Assembly: GCF_005780185.1 (NCBI RefSeq)
Contig: NZ_VBUI01000017.1
Location: forward strand, 1-64,000
Length of the DNA stretch: 64,000 nucleotides
From: Halomonas urmiana
GTDB taxonomy: Bacteria; Pseudomonadota; Gammaproteobacteria; Pseudomonadales; Halomonadaceae
Direction of reading: 5' to 3'
Positions 33,337 through 42,327 of the stretch are shown piece after piece; within the stretch, counting starts at the first letter, position 1; every line of letters starts with the position of its first letter. The notes under the pieces were generated by a model. The model made no database searches. It worked only from the letters and a program-made list of their open reading frames with translations, and was not told where the DNA came from. Both the position numbers and the translations under genes were made by a program.

Positions 33337-36240
33337 TTACTGACAGGCCTCGCAGCCCAGCTCGTCGAGATCGCCCGCGGAGGGGGCGCGGGAGCCGCTG
33401 CCGCTCTTGCCGGACAGGAAATCCTCGACGCCTCGCGCCTCGGGCTTGGCCTCGGGGCTCGGCGCCGGTGCCGGCGTGGCGTCCGGGGCGGCGTTGCTCA
33501 CCGCGTTGAGGGTGCCGCGCTCCACGGTGGACTTCTCCACCGAGGTGGCGCCCAGGGCGCGCAGGTAGTAGGTGGTCTTCAGGCCGCGATACCAGGCCAT
33601 CCGGTAGGTCACGTCGAGCTTCTTGCCCGAGACGCCCTGGATGTAGAGGTTCAGCGACTGCGCCTGGTCGATCCACTTCTGGCGACGCGAGGCGGCCTCC
33701 ACCAGCCACTTGGGCTCGACCTCGAAGGCGGTGGCGTAGCGGGCCTTGAGATCGGCCGGCACGCGGTCGATCGGCTGCACGCTGCCGTCGTAGTACTTGA
33801 GGTCGTTGATCATCACCTCGTCCCACAGGCCGCGCGCCTTGAGGTCGTTGACCATGTAGGAGTTGACCACCGTGAACTCGCCGGAGAGGTTCGATTTCAC
33901 GAACAGGTTCTGGTACGTCGGCTCGATCGATTGCGACACGCCGCAGATGTTGGAGATGGTCGCGGTCGGGGCGATGGCCATGACGTTGGAGTTGCGCATG
34001 CCCTGCTCGGCCAGCTTCTCGCGGATGCGCGACCAGTCCTGGGTCTGTGAAGTGTCGACTTCGATGTACTGCTCGCCACGCTCCTGCTTCAGCTTCTCGA
34101 TGGAGTCGATGGGCAGCACGCCCTGGCTCCACAGCGAGCCTTCATAGCTCTGATACTGGCCGCGCTCGGCGGCGAGGTCAGAGGAGGCCTCGATGGCGTG
34201 GTAGCTGACCAGCTCCATGGAGCGGTCGGCGAACGCGACGGCGTCCTCGGAGGCGTAGGCGATGCCGTGGGCGTAGAGGGCGTCCTGGAAGCCCATGATG
34301 CCGAGCCCCACCGGACGGTGCTTGAAGTTCGAGTTCTTGGCCTGGGGCACCGCGTAGTAGTTGATGTCGATGACGTTATCGAGCATCCGCACCGCGGTAC
34401 GCACGGTCTTCCTGAGCTTCTCGCCGTCGAGCTCGCCGTCGGTCATGTGCTGGGCGAGGTTGACCGAGCCCAGGTTGCACACCGCGATCTCGTCGACCGA
34501 GGTATTTAGGGTGATCTCGGTGCACAGGTTGGAGCTGTGCACCACGCCGGCGTGCTGCTGCGGACTACGCAGGTTGCACGGATCCTTGAAGGTGATCCAG
34601 GGATGGCCGGTCTCGAACAGCATCGAGAGCATCTTGCGCCACAGGTCCTTGGCCTTGACTCGCTTGAAGAGCTTGAGCTGACCGTTGCGGGTCATCTCCT
34701 CGTACTCCTGGTAGCGCTGCTCGAAGGCCGCGCCGTACAGGTCGTGGAGGTCCGGGCAGGTGGCCGGCGAGAACAGCGTCCACTCCTCGTCGTCGAAGAC
34801 GCGTTTCATGAACAGGTCCGGCACCCAGTTGGCGGTGTTCATGTCGTGGGTGCGGCGGCGGTCGTCGCCGGTGTTCTTGCGCAGCTCCAGGAACTCCTCG
34901 ACGTCGAGGTGCCAGGACTCGAGGTAGGCGCAGACGGCACCCTTGCGCTTGCCGCCCTGATTGACGGCCACGGCGGTGTCATTGACCACCTTGAGGAAGG
35001 GCACGACGCCCTGGGACTTGCCGTTGGTACCCTTGATGTAGGAGCCCAGCGCGCGCACCGGCGTCCAGTCGTTGCCGAGACCGCCGGCCCACTTGGAGAG
35101 CATGGCGTTGTCGCGGATGGCGCTGTAGATGCCGTCCAGGTGGTCGGGCACGGTGGTCAGGTAGCAGCTGGAGAGCTGGCTGCGCTGGGTGCCGGCGTTG
35201 AACAGGGTCGGCGTGGAGGCCATGTAGTCGAAGCTGGAGAGCAGCTCGTAGAACTCGATGGCCCGCGCCTCGCGGTCGTCCTCGTTGAGTGCCAGGCCCA
35301 TGGCGACGCGCATGAACATCACCTGGGGCAGTTCGTAGCGGACGTCATCGCGGTGGATGAAGTAGCGGTCGTAGAGGGTCTGCAGGCCCAGGTAGGTGAA
35401 GGCGTTGTCGCGGGTGTGATCCAGCGCCGCGGCCAGGCGCTCCAGGTCGAACTCGGCCAGCGCCTCGTCGAGCTGCTCGAACTCGATGCCCTTCTCGATG
35501 TAGGCCTTGAAGGCCGGCGCATAGAGCTCGGCCATGTCGCCGTAGGTGGCCTCTTCGGCCACCCCCAGGAAGGAGAGCGCCTCGCGGCGGATGCTGTCCT
35601 GCAGCAGGCGGGCGGTGACGTAGGTGTAGCTCGGGTCCTTCTCCACCAGGGTGCGCGCGGTCATGGTCAGCGCCTGGGAGACGCCGTCGGCACTTACGCC
35701 GTCATAGAGGTTGCGCACCGAGTCGTCGACGATCTTCTGCGGCTCGGTGTTAGGCAGGTCCGAGCAGGCCTCGAAGACCAGGGTCTCGATGCGCCCGAGA
35801 TCCAGCGGACGGGTGCTGCCGTCGGGCAGGGTCACGTTGAGGCTCGGGTGGGGCTTCTGGATATCGTCACCGGCGGCGGCGCGGGCCCGGGCGTGCTCCT
35901 CGCGGTAGAGCACGTAGGCGCGGGCGACCTGCTGCTCACCGCCGCGCATCAACGCCAGCTCGACCTGATCCTGGATGTCCTCGATGTGCAGGGTGCCGCC
36001 GTCGGGCATGCGGCGCACGAAGGCGTGCTCGATCGCCTCGGTGGACTGGCGGACGAAGTCGCGGACTCGGGAAGAGGCCGCGGCGTTGTTGCCCTCCACG
36101 GCGATGAAGGCCTTGCTCATGGCCACGGCGACCTTGTCGGCATCGAAGGGCATGACGTCGCCGTTGCGCTTGATGACGCGCAGGGCCTTGGGTGCGGTGA
36201 CGGAAACGGACGACTCGTCCGGTGTGACATTGGTATCCAT
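33337..36240 (-). CDS. nrdA: Ribonucleoside-diphosphate reductase alpha subunit, class Ia
   Basis: 967 residues. An N-terminal ATP-cone (ALRVIKRNGDVMPFDADKVAVAMSKAF) gives allosteric activity control. The catalytic barrel carries redox and radical cysteines in QLSSCYLTT, SSNLCTEIT and AVCNLGSVNL. The C-terminal CEACQ tail carries the CxxC pair that is reduced by thioredoxin or glutaredoxin. Length is longer than E. coli NrdA (761) because of an extended N-terminus, which looks like a second, degenerate cone-like segment (residues 135-220), and a Pro/Ala-rich linker near the end. Two NrdR-like boxes and DnaA-box-like sites lie upstream. Confidence 0.95.
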   Translation of the reverse strand: MDTNVTPDESSVSVTAPKALRVIKRNGDVMPFDADKVAVAMSKAFIAVEGNNAAASSRVRDFVRQSTEAIEHAFVRRMPDGGTLHIEDIQDQVELALMRGGEQQVARAYVLYREEHARARAAAGDDIQKPHPSLNVTLPDGSTRPLDLGRIETLVFEACSDLPNTEPQKIVDDSVRNLYDGVSADGVSQALTMTARTLVEKDPSYTYVTARLLQDSIRREALSFLGVAEEATYGDMAELYAPAFKAYIEKGIEFEQLDEALAEFDLERLAAALDHTRDNAFTYLGLQTLYDRYFIHRDDVRYELPQVMFMRVAMGLALNEDDREARAIEFYELLSSFDYMASTPTLFNAGTQRSQLSSCYLTTVPDHLDGIYSAIRDNAMLSKWAGGLGNDWTPVRALGSYIKGTNGKSQGVVPFLKVVNDTAVAVNQGGKRKGAVCAYLESWHLDVEEFLELRKNTGDDRRRTHDMNTANWVPDLFMKRVFDDEEWTLFSPATCPDLHDLYGAAFEQRYQEYEEMTRNGQLKLFKRVKAKDLWRKMLSMLFETGHPWITFKDPCNLRSPQQHAGVVHSSNLCTEITLNTSVDEIAVCNLGSVNLAQHMTDGELDGEKLRKTVRTAVRMLDNVIDINYYAVPQAKNSNFKHRPVGLGIMGFQDALYAHGIAYASEDAVAFADRSMELVSYHAIEASSDLAAERGQYQSYEGSLWSQGVLPIDSIEKLKQERGEQYIEVDTSQTQDWSRIREKLAEQGMRNSNVMAIAPTATISNICGVSQSIEPTYQNLFVKSNLSGEFTVVNSYMVNDLKARGLWDEVMINDLKYYDGSVQPIDRVPADLKARYATAFEVEPKWLVEAASRRQKWIDQAQSLNLYIQGVSGKKLDVTYRMAWYRGLKTTYYLRALGATSVEKSTVERGTLNAVSNAAPDATPAPAPSPEAKPEARGVEDFLSGKSGSGSRAPSAGDLDELGCEACQ

Positions 36241-36325
36241 GGCGCCGGGTCCCTGACTCGGTGAAACGTGTGGTGAAGGCCGCCGCTCGGACGACGGTTG
36301 ACAGCGTTGGGTGTGATTGTTAGTG

Positions 36326-36372
36326 GCACATGATGTAGTGTTCGTGCCGGAACGAGGCACAAGATAGTGTGC
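36326..36372 (-). promoter_or_regulatory. Pair of NrdR boxes
   Basis: GCACATGATGTAGTGT (36326-36341) and GCACAAGATAGTGTGC (36357-36372) each match about 12 of 16 positions of the NrdR consensus ACACWATATATWGTGT. Starts are 31 bp apart, three helical turns, which is the usual spacing. NrdR should repress nrdAB from here when dATP is plentiful. Confidence 0.82.
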
Positions 36373-36388
36373 TTTCTCGGCTTCATCA

Positions 36389-36408
36389 AGTGGATAACCT
36401 GTGGATGG
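36389..36408 (-). promoter_or_regulatory. Two DnaA-box-like 9-mers upstream of nrdA
   Basis: AGTGGATAA (36389-36397) and TGTGGATGG (36400-36408) match TGTGGATAA, the complement of DnaA box TTATCCACA, at 8/9 and 7/9 positions in the same orientation. E. coli nrdAB is also controlled by DnaA from upstream boxes. Binding here is inferred. Confidence 0.5.
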
Positions 36409-36434
36409 GCTGTGACCTTCCGTGGGGTAGAATC

Positions 36435-36520
36435 GGGCGTCTCGCCAGGCCCCGTGGTTGGGCCTGGCGACGCCCATCTGTCGCCGTATGGCGACGGGAA
36501 GGCGAGACCCCGGTTTTCGG
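36435..36520 (+). repeat. Three consecutive hairpins in the leader of the rstA-type gene
   Basis: Hairpin one is long: GGGCGTCTCGCCAGGCCC pairs with the complement ending at 36475 with one bulge. Hairpin two is GTCGCC-GTAT-GGCGAC (36480-36495). Hairpin three is CCCG-GTTTT-CGGG at about 36507-36520. There is no plus-strand T-run, so this looks like a structured leader rather than a simple terminator. Confidence 0.6.
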
Positions 36521-36598
36521 GTATCCTTCTAGGCAAAGGCGTTGGCTTCGACCCCGGGAGCCCGCTCCGCTCACCTGCTCGCCAGGATGGAACAGAGG

Positions 36599-37312
36599 AT
36601 GGACGACAGCTTGCAAGCCCAGGAACTGGATCACGTGCTGATCATCGAGGACGACGAGCGATTGGCCGGGCTGACCCGCGACTACCTGGAGGCCAACGGC
36701 TTCCGGGTCACGGTGGAAGCCGACGGCGCCCGCGGCGTCGAGCGGATCCTCTCCCTGCAACCGGACCTGGTGATCCTCGACCTGATGCTGCCCGGCGAGG
36801 ACGGTCTGTCGATCTGTCGCCGGGTGCGCAGTGACTTCTCCGGCCCGATCATGATGCTGACCGCCCGCACCGACGACATGGATCAGGTGCTGGGGCTCGA
36901 GATGGGCGCCGACGACTACGTGCCCAAGCCGGTACAGCCGCGGGTGCTACTGGCGCGCATGCGCGCCCTGCTGCGTCGCGCCGAGCCGGGGGCCGCCGGC
37001 GAGGAGACTCGCCTGACCTTCAGCGACCTGGTAATCGACAACGCGACCCGCGAGGCGTGGCTCGACGGCGAGCGCATCGACCTGACCAGCGCCGAGTTCG
37101 ACCTCTTGTGGTTGCTGGCCAGCAATGCCGGCCGGGTACTGACTCGCGAGGAGATCTTCGATCGCCTGCGCGGCATCCGCTACGATGGCCAGGATCGCTC
37201 CATCGACGTGCGCGTCTCGCGCATTCGGCCCAAGATCGGCGACGATCCCAACCAGCCGCACCGCATCAAGACGGTGCGCAGCAAGGGCTACCTCTTCGTC
37301 AGGGATGGCTGA
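36599..37312 (+). CDS. OmpR-type response regulator, RstA-like
   Basis: 237 residues. The receiver domain has the acidic pair in VLIIEDDERLAGL, phosphorylated Asp in DLVILDLMLPGEDG, Thr in MMLTARTDD and Lys in ADDYVPKPVQPR. The C-terminal winged-helix domain ends RSIDVRVSRIRPKIGDDP and IKTVRSKGYLFV. The length and the pairing with a large-loop sensor suggest the RstA/RstB system, though signal and targets are not known. ATGs at 36587 and 36599 are both possible; the second has AGGATGG at a reasonable distance. The kinase gene begins 3 bases after its stop. Confidence 0.9.
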   Translation: MDDSLQAQELDHVLIIEDDERLAGLTRDYLEANGFRVTVEADGARGVERILSLQPDLVILDLMLPGEDGLSICRRVRSDFSGPIMMLTARTDDMDQVLGLEMGADDYVPKPVQPRVLLARMRALLRRAEPGAAGEETRLTFSDLVIDNATREAWLDGERIDLTSAEFDLLWLLASNAGRVLTREEIFDRLRGIRYDGQDRSIDVRVSRIRPKIGDDPNQPHRIKTVRSKGYLFVRDG

Positions 37313-37315
37313 ACC

Positions 37316-38932
37316 ATGCGTCGGATGCTGGCCGACAGCACCTTCCTGCGCGTCTATGTGCTGCTGGCCCTGGCGCTGCTGCTGACCTTCGGCCTGGCCC
37401 TGCTGGGTTTGGCCCTGGTCGATCAGGTCCGCCGTGAGCACTATCGCGAGCAGTTGGTCGAACCGCCCATGCGCATGCTGACCCGCTGGGTTGAGTCGCT
37501 GCCCGAGGCGCAGCGCGAGGCGTGGCTGATGGAGCGTTCCGAACAGCTCGACATGACCCTGCGGGTGGTGCCGGTCGAGACGCGCTACCTGAACTACTTT
37601 TCGCGCACGCGCCTGCGGGCGGGGCGCGTGCTGGTGATGCCCCGCGAGGATCGCGGCTGGCGGCTCTGGCACCTGCTGGCCGACCAGCAACGGCTGCTCG
37701 AGGTGGACGTGGCGACCATCAGCGAGCAGCAGCTGCGCGGGCTTACCGAGCTCTTCGCCGAGTGGCTCGCCCGGGTACCCGCCGATGAGCGCCAGGCGCA
37801 GCTCGAGAGCATGGCCGGCGACGCCGTTCCCCTCGAGCTGCTGGTCACGGCCCCCGAGGGGTTAGATACCCGGCAGCTGGTGCGCATGGCGGAGGGCGAG
37901 GTGGTTATCCGCCTGATCCCGGGACGCCTCTCCATGGCGATGTATCGTCTGCTGCCCAGCGACGGTCCCCGGGCGAGCTGGCTGGCCATCGGCCCGGTGA
38001 AGGCCTTCGAGCCGCTGCCCCTGCCGCTGCAGCTGACGCTGTTGATGCTGCTGCTCAGCGTGCTGGCGGCGATCATCTACCTGATCGTGCGCGGTGTCGA
38101 GGCCCGCATGGCAAGGCTCGAGCTCGCCGCCACCCGCATCGCCGGCGGCCGTCTCGACACCCGGGTCAAGGTCGAGAGCGGCGACTTCCTGGGGCGGCTA
38201 GGCATGGCCTTCAACGGCATGGCGGCCCAGGTGCAGTCGCTGCTGCGCGCCCAACAGGACATGATCCGCGCCGTCTCCCACGAGCTGCGCACCCCGGTGG
38301 CGCGCATCCGTTTCGCGGTGCAGATGGTCGAGGACATGACCGATGATCCGGCGATCCGCCGCCAGCTCGAGGGTGTCGACGGCGACATCGCCGAGCTCGA
38401 CGAGCTGATCGACGAGATCCTCACCTACGCCCGGCTGGGCAACGAGACCGCCAACGGCGGCGAGCTCGAGACCTCGCTGGTCGACTGTCGCGCCATGGCG
38501 CGGCGCGTCATCGAGGCCTTGAGACCGCTGCATGGAGATATCTGCATCGAGCTGATCGAGGGGCCGGAGGTGGAGATCCAGGCCGAGCCCCGCTACCTGC
38601 AGCGCGCCCTGCAGAATCTGGTGGCCAATGCCTGCCGCCATGCCCGCAGCCGGGTGGTGATTCGCTTGCAGGGCGAGCCGCGGCTGGTGCGCGTGGACGT
38701 GGAGGACGACGGCCCCGGCATCCCCGCCGCGTCGCGCTCGGAGGTCTTCAAGCCCTTCGCACGCCTCGATGACAGCCGTACCCGGCGTTCCGGCGGCTAC
38801 GGCCTCGGACTCTCCATCGTGCAGAAGGTCATGGCCTGGCACGGCGGCAGCGTGGTGCTGGATGCCAGCGCCACGCTGGGCGGCGCCCGCTTCACTCTGC
38901 TGCTGCCGCGCCGCGCCCCTACGCCGGCCTGA
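37316..38932 (+). CDS. Sensor histidine kinase, RstB-like
   Basis: 538 residues. The first helix (FLRVYVLLALALLLTFGLALLGLAL) and the second near 240-262 (LQLTLLMLLLSVLAAIIYLIV) flank a periplasmic sensor region of about 200 residues. A HAMP linker follows (ATRIAGGRLDTRVKVESGDFLGRLGMAFN). The phosphoacceptor is in AVSHELRTPVARIRF. The ATPase has N-box LQNLVANACRHA, G1 DDGPGIP and G2 GGYGLGLSIV. It is co-transcribed with the regulator upstream, with 3 bases between them. Confidence 0.92.
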   Translation: MRRMLADSTFLRVYVLLALALLLTFGLALLGLALVDQVRREHYREQLVEPPMRMLTRWVESLPEAQREAWLMERSEQLDMTLRVVPVETRYLNYFSRTRLRAGRVLVMPREDRGWRLWHLLADQQRLLEVDVATISEQQLRGLTELFAEWLARVPADERQAQLESMAGDAVPLELLVTAPEGLDTRQLVRMAEGEVVIRLIPGRLSMAMYRLLPSDGPRASWLAIGPVKAFEPLPLPLQLTLLMLLLSVLAAIIYLIVRGVEARMARLELAATRIAGGRLDTRVKVESGDFLGRLGMAFNGMAAQVQSLLRAQQDMIRAVSHELRTPVARIRFAVQMVEDMTDDPAIRRQLEGVDGDIAELDELIDEILTYARLGNETANGGELETSLVDCRAMARRVIEALRPLHGDICIELIEGPEVEIQAEPRYLQRALQNLVANACRHARSRVVIRLQGEPRLVRVDVEDDGPGIPAASRSEVFKPFARLDDSRTRRSGGYGLGLSIVQKVMAWHGGSVVLDASATLGGARFTLLLPRRAPTPA

Positions 38933-39833
38933 TCCCCTCCAGTACCGCGAAGGAGGTTTCACGGGCGGTGCGCAGGAAGTCCTCCATCCAGGGCGCGCCG
39001 CGGGTCTCCTCGCGGATCGCCGCGAACAGCGTGCTCCACACCCCCTTCTCGCCCAGCGCCACGGCCTTGACGTAGTCGCGCTCCAGGTACTCGGTCAACG
39101 CCCAGTTGGGCAGCGCGCAGACGCCGCGACCGCTGGCGACCAGCTGCATCATCATGATCGTCAGCTCGGCGGTACGGACCTCCTTGGGGCGCACGCCGGC
39201 GGGGTCGAGGAACTGGGTGAAGACATCCAGGCGCGAGTGCTCCACCGGGTAGGTGATCAGGGTCTCCTCGCCGAGATCCTCGGGGGTGACGAAGGGCAGG
39301 CCCGCCAGCGGGTGCCGGCGCGCCACCGCCAGCAGCCCCTCATAGCGGAACAGCGGCTCGTAGTGCACCCCCGGCAGCGGCTGGGGGTCGGCGGTGATCA
39401 CTAGGTCGAGCTGCTCGCGGGCCAGCGCCGGCAGCGGGTCGAAGTGGTGGCCGCCGGGGATGTCGATCTCCACCTCCGGCCAGTGATCGCGGAAGTGATC
39501 GACGGTGGGCATCAGCCACTGGAAGCAGCTGTGGCACTCGATGGCCATGTGCAGGCGCCCCTGCTCGTTGCCGGCCAGTCGCGCCAGGTCGCGCTCGGCC
39601 ATGCGTACCTGCGGCAGCACCTGCTCGGCCAGGGTCAGCAGGCGCAGGCCGGCGCGGGTGAACTCCACCGGCCGGGTCTTGCGCAGGAACAGCGGGCTGC
39701 CCAGGCGCTCCTCCAGGTCCTTGATCTGGTGGGAGAGGGCCGACTGGGTCAGGTGCACGCGTTCGGCCGCCTCCACCAGTGAGCCGGCATCGCGCAGGGC
39801 GACCAGGGTGCGCAGATGGCGAAGTTCGAGCAT
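38919..39833 (-). CDS. metR: LysR-type regulator of methionine synthesis
   Basis: 304 residues. The N-terminal LysR helix-turn-helix reads LVALRDAGSLVEAAERVHLTQSALSHQIKDLEERLG. The effector domain begins LHMAIECHSCFQWLMP, which is the characteristic MetR stretch, and homocysteine is the expected co-effector. It diverges from metE with 103 bases between starts, the usual arrangement, so it probably activates metE and represses itself. Its 3-prime end overlaps the kinase gene on the other strand by 14 bases. Confidence 0.93.
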   Translation of the reverse strand: MLELRHLRTLVALRDAGSLVEAAERVHLTQSALSHQIKDLEERLGSPLFLRKTRPVEFTRAGLRLLTLAEQVLPQVRMAERDLARLAGNEQGRLHMAIECHSCFQWLMPTVDHFRDHWPEVEIDIPGGHHFDPLPALAREQLDLVITADPQPLPGVHYEPLFRYEGLLAVARRHPLAGLPFVTPEDLGEETLITYPVEHSRLDVFTQFLDPAGVRPKEVRTAELTIMMMQLVASGRGVCALPNWALTEYLERDYVKAVALGEKGVWSTLFAAIREETRGAPWMEDFLRTARETSFAVLEGIRPA

Positions 39834-39936
39834 GGGGGTGAGCCTGATTCATCTTGAAGATTAGAAAGTCTAGTTTGATTCACCTCCCGTGGCCAGCGAG
39901 ACTTACCAGCATCATTCATGAACAAAGGATGTCATC
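39834..39936. promoter_or_regulatory. Divergent metR-metE control region
   Basis: TTCATCTTGAAGATTAGAA (39848-39866) holds the TTCA/TGAA half-sites in LysR style, and TTCATGAA lies at 39915-39922. These are candidate MetR sites by analogy with the TGAAnnnnnTTCA consensus; the match is approximate. Confidence 0.45.
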
Positions 39937-42216
39937 ATGACGATGGCTCATGTGACCGGCTATCCGCGCATCGGCGCGGACCGCGAACTGAAACGTGCCA
40001 CCGAGGCCTATTGGCAGGGCACCCTGGACCGGCAGGCCCTGGAGGCCACCGGGCGCGAGCTGCGCCTGGTGAACTGGGCGGCCCAGCGCGAGGCCGGCCT
40101 CGATCTGGTGACCGTGGGCGACTTCGCCTTCTATGACCAGGTGCTCGACGTCTCGGTGATGGTCGGCGCGGTGCCGGCGCGCTTCGCCGCCGAGGACGAG
40201 GTGGCGCGCGGCGAGGTGGATCTCGACACCGCCTTTCGCATGGCGCGGGGGCGCGCCCCCAGCGGCGCGCCTGCCGCGGCCTGCGAGATGACCAAGTACT
40301 TCGATACCAACTACCACTACCTGGTGCCGGAGCTGCATCCCGGGCAGCGCTTCCGGTTGGCCAGCGCACGGCTGTTTGATCAGGTGGAGGAGGCCAGGGC
40401 CGCCGGCCACGCGGTCAAGGTGGCGCTGACCGGCCCGCTGACCTGGCTGTGGCTTGGCAAGGGGCGTGGCGACGTGCCCGAGGACTTCGATCGCCTCGCG
40501 CTGCTCGACGGCCTGCTCGATGTCTATGCCGAGGTCCTCGAGCGGCTGGGCGGGCAGGGCGTCGAGTGGGTGCAGCTCGACGAGTCGGCGCTGGTGCAGG
40601 ACCTGCCGCTCGCCTGGCGGCAGGCCTATGAGCGCGCCTATCACCGCCTGCAGGCCGCGCCGGTCAAGCTGCTGCTGGCCAGCCCCTTCGGGGGCCTGGG
40701 TGACAACCTCTCCCTGGCGGTGGGCCTGCCGGTGGCCGGCCTGCACATCGACGCGGTGCGCGCCCCGGACGAGCTTGAGGCGGTGCTCGACCGTCTGCTG
40801 CCCCACAAGGTGCTCTCGGTGGGGGCGATCGACGGGCGCAACGTCTGGCGAGCCGACCTGGCCCTATGGCGCGAGCGCCTGGCCGTGGCGCGCATCCGCC
40901 TGGGCGAGCGGTTGTGGATCGCGACCAGCTGTTCGCTGCTGCACGTGCCGGTGGACCTCGAGGCGGAGACCGCCCTCGCGCCCGAGCTCAAGAGCTGGCT
41001 GGCCTTCGCCCGGCAGAAGCTGGATGAAGTCGCCACCCTGGCTCGTCTGCTCGACGGCCGTGCCGACGCCGCCGACCGCGACCGCGTGGAGGCCGCCAGC
41101 CGCGCCCTGCAGGCGCGCCGCGAGGCCGAGCGGCTGGCCGGCGTCACCGACGACGACGCGCGGCGCCGGCGGCCCTTCGCCGAGCGCACCGTGGCCCAGC
41201 AGCGCCATCTCGCCCTGCCGCTGTTCCCCACCACCACCATCGGCTCCTTCCCCCAGACCGGCGAGATCCGTGCCGCGCGGCGTGCCTTCAAGGCCGGCGA
41301 CCTGTCCCGGGAGGCCTACGAGGCGCAGATGCGCGAGGAGATCGCTCGGGCCGTGGCGCGCCAGGAGGCACTCGGTATCGACATGCCGGTCCACGGCGAG
41401 CCGGAGCGCAACGACATGGTCGAGTACTTCGGCGAGCAGCTCGACGGCTTCGCCTTCACCCGCTTCGGCTGGGTGCAGAGCTACGGTACGCGCTGCGTCA
41501 AGCCGCCGATCCTCTTCGGCGACGTGGTGCGCCCGGCGGCCATGACGGTGCACTGGAGCGAGTACGCCCAGTCGCTCACCGAGCGGCCGATGAAGGGCAT
41601 GCTCACCGGGCCCGTCACCGTGCTGCAGTGGTCCTTCGTGCGCGACGACCAGCCCCGCGAGACCACCTGCCGGCAGATCGCCCTGGCGCTGCGCGACGAG
41701 GTGCTCGACCTCGAGGCGGCGGGCATCCGCGCCATCCAAATCGACGAGCCCGCGCTGCGCGAGGGGCTGCCGCTGCGTCAGGCCGAGTGGCAGGAGTATC
41801 TCGACTGGGCCGTGGAGTGCTTCCGGCTGGCCTCGGCGGGGGTGCGCGACGAGACGCAGATCCACACTCACATGTGCTACGCCGAGTTCAACGACATCAT
41901 CGCTGCCATCACGGCCCTGGATGCCGACGTCATCACCATCGAGACCTCGCGCTCGGACATGGAGCTGCTCGGCGCCTTCCAGGACTTCGCCTATCCCAAC
42001 GCCATCGGCCCCGGCGTCTACGACATCCACTCGCCGAACATTCCCGAGGTGGCCTGGATGGTGGCGCTGATGGAGCAGGCCGCCGAGCGCATCCCGGTCG
42101 AGCGGCTCTGGGTGAACCCGGACTGCGGCCTCAAGACCCGCGGCTGGGCCGAGGTGGAGCCGGCGCTTGCCAACATGGTGGAGGCGGCGCGGGTACTGCG
42201 TCAGCGCCACGGCTGA
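39937..42216 (+). CDS. metE: Cobalamin-independent methionine synthase
   Basis: 759 residues, the usual MetE length. It transfers the methyl group from methyl-tetrahydrofolate polyglutamate to homocysteine. The N-terminal half starts [19 protein letters not shown]. The C-terminal catalytic half starts [12 protein letters not shown] and carries zinc ligands in [10 protein letters not shown] (His and Cys), [11 protein letters not shown] (Glu) and [10 protein letters not shown] (Cys). AGGA precedes the ATG at 39937; a second ATG lies two codons later. Expression should depend on MetR, encoded divergently. Confidence 0.96.
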   Translation: MTMAHVTGYPRIGADRELKRATEAYWQGTLDRQALEATGRELRLVNWAAQREAGLDLVTVGDFAFYDQVLDVSVMVGAVPARFAAEDEVARGEVDLDTAFRMARGRAPSGAPAAACEMTKYFDTNYHYLVPELHPGQRFRLASARLFDQVEEARAAGHAVKVALTGPLTWLWLGKGRGDVPEDFDRLALLDGLLDVYAEVLERLGGQGVEWVQLDESALVQDLPLAWRQAYERAYHRLQAAPVKLLLASPFGGLGDNLSLAVGLPVAGLHIDAVRAPDELEAVLDRLLPHKVLSVGAIDGRNVWRADLALWRERLAVARIRLGERLWIATSCSLLHVPVDLEAETALAPELKSWLAFARQKLDEVATLARLLDGRADAADRDRVEAASRALQARREAERLAGVTDDDARRRRPFAERTVAQQRHLALPLFPTTTIGSFPQTGEIRAARRAFKAGDLSREAYEAQMREEIARAVARQEALGIDMPVHGEPERNDMVEYFGEQLDGFAFTRFGWVQSYGTRCVKPPILFGDVVRPAAMTVHWSEYAQSLTERPMKGMLTGPVTVLQWSFVRDDQPRETTCRQIALALRDEVLDLEAAGIRAIQIDEPALREGLPLRQAEWQEYLDWAVECFRLASAGVRDETQIHTHMCYAEFNDIIAAITALDADVITIETSRSDMELLGAFQDFAYPNAIGPGVYDIHSPNIPEVAWMVALMEQAAERIPVERLWVNPDCGLKTRGWAEVEPALANMVEAARVLRQRHG

Positions 42217-42226
42217 TGCGTCTCTT

Positions 42227-42251
42227 GCCGGGCGGCGCCAAGCCGTCCGGC
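42227..42251 (+). terminator. GC-rich hairpin after metE
   Basis: GCCGGGCGGC (42227-42236) pairs with GCCGTCCGGC (42242-42251) with one mismatch and a five-base loop. It starts 10 bases after the metE stop. No T-run follows. Confidence 0.5.
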
Positions 42252-42269
42252 GGCTGGTATCCTGCGGTA

Positions 42270-42299
42270 ACGTAAGCGCACGCCACGTAAGCGCACGTC
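42270..42299. repeat. 15-bp tandem repeat, 14 of 15 identical
   Basis: ACGTAAGCGCACGCC (42270-42284) is followed at once by ACGTAAGCGCACGTC (42285-42299). It lies just upstream of the lipoprotein gene ribosome site. Confidence 0.85.
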
Positions 42300-42327
42300 A
42301 AGGATTCGTCTGCCAAGGAGCCCTGTC

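Larger units (their letters stand above)
36241..36598. other. 358-base divergent control region of nrdA and the rstA-type gene
   Basis: No gene is seen here. The region holds two NrdR-like boxes (36326-36341, 36357-36372), two DnaA-box-like 9-mers (36389-36408) and three consecutive hairpins (36435-36520), listed separately. Confidence 0.7.

Noticed and set aside
36367..36641. Short open frames across the nrdA/rstA control region
   Set aside because: They run through NrdR boxes and hairpins and show no ribosome site or conserved sequence.
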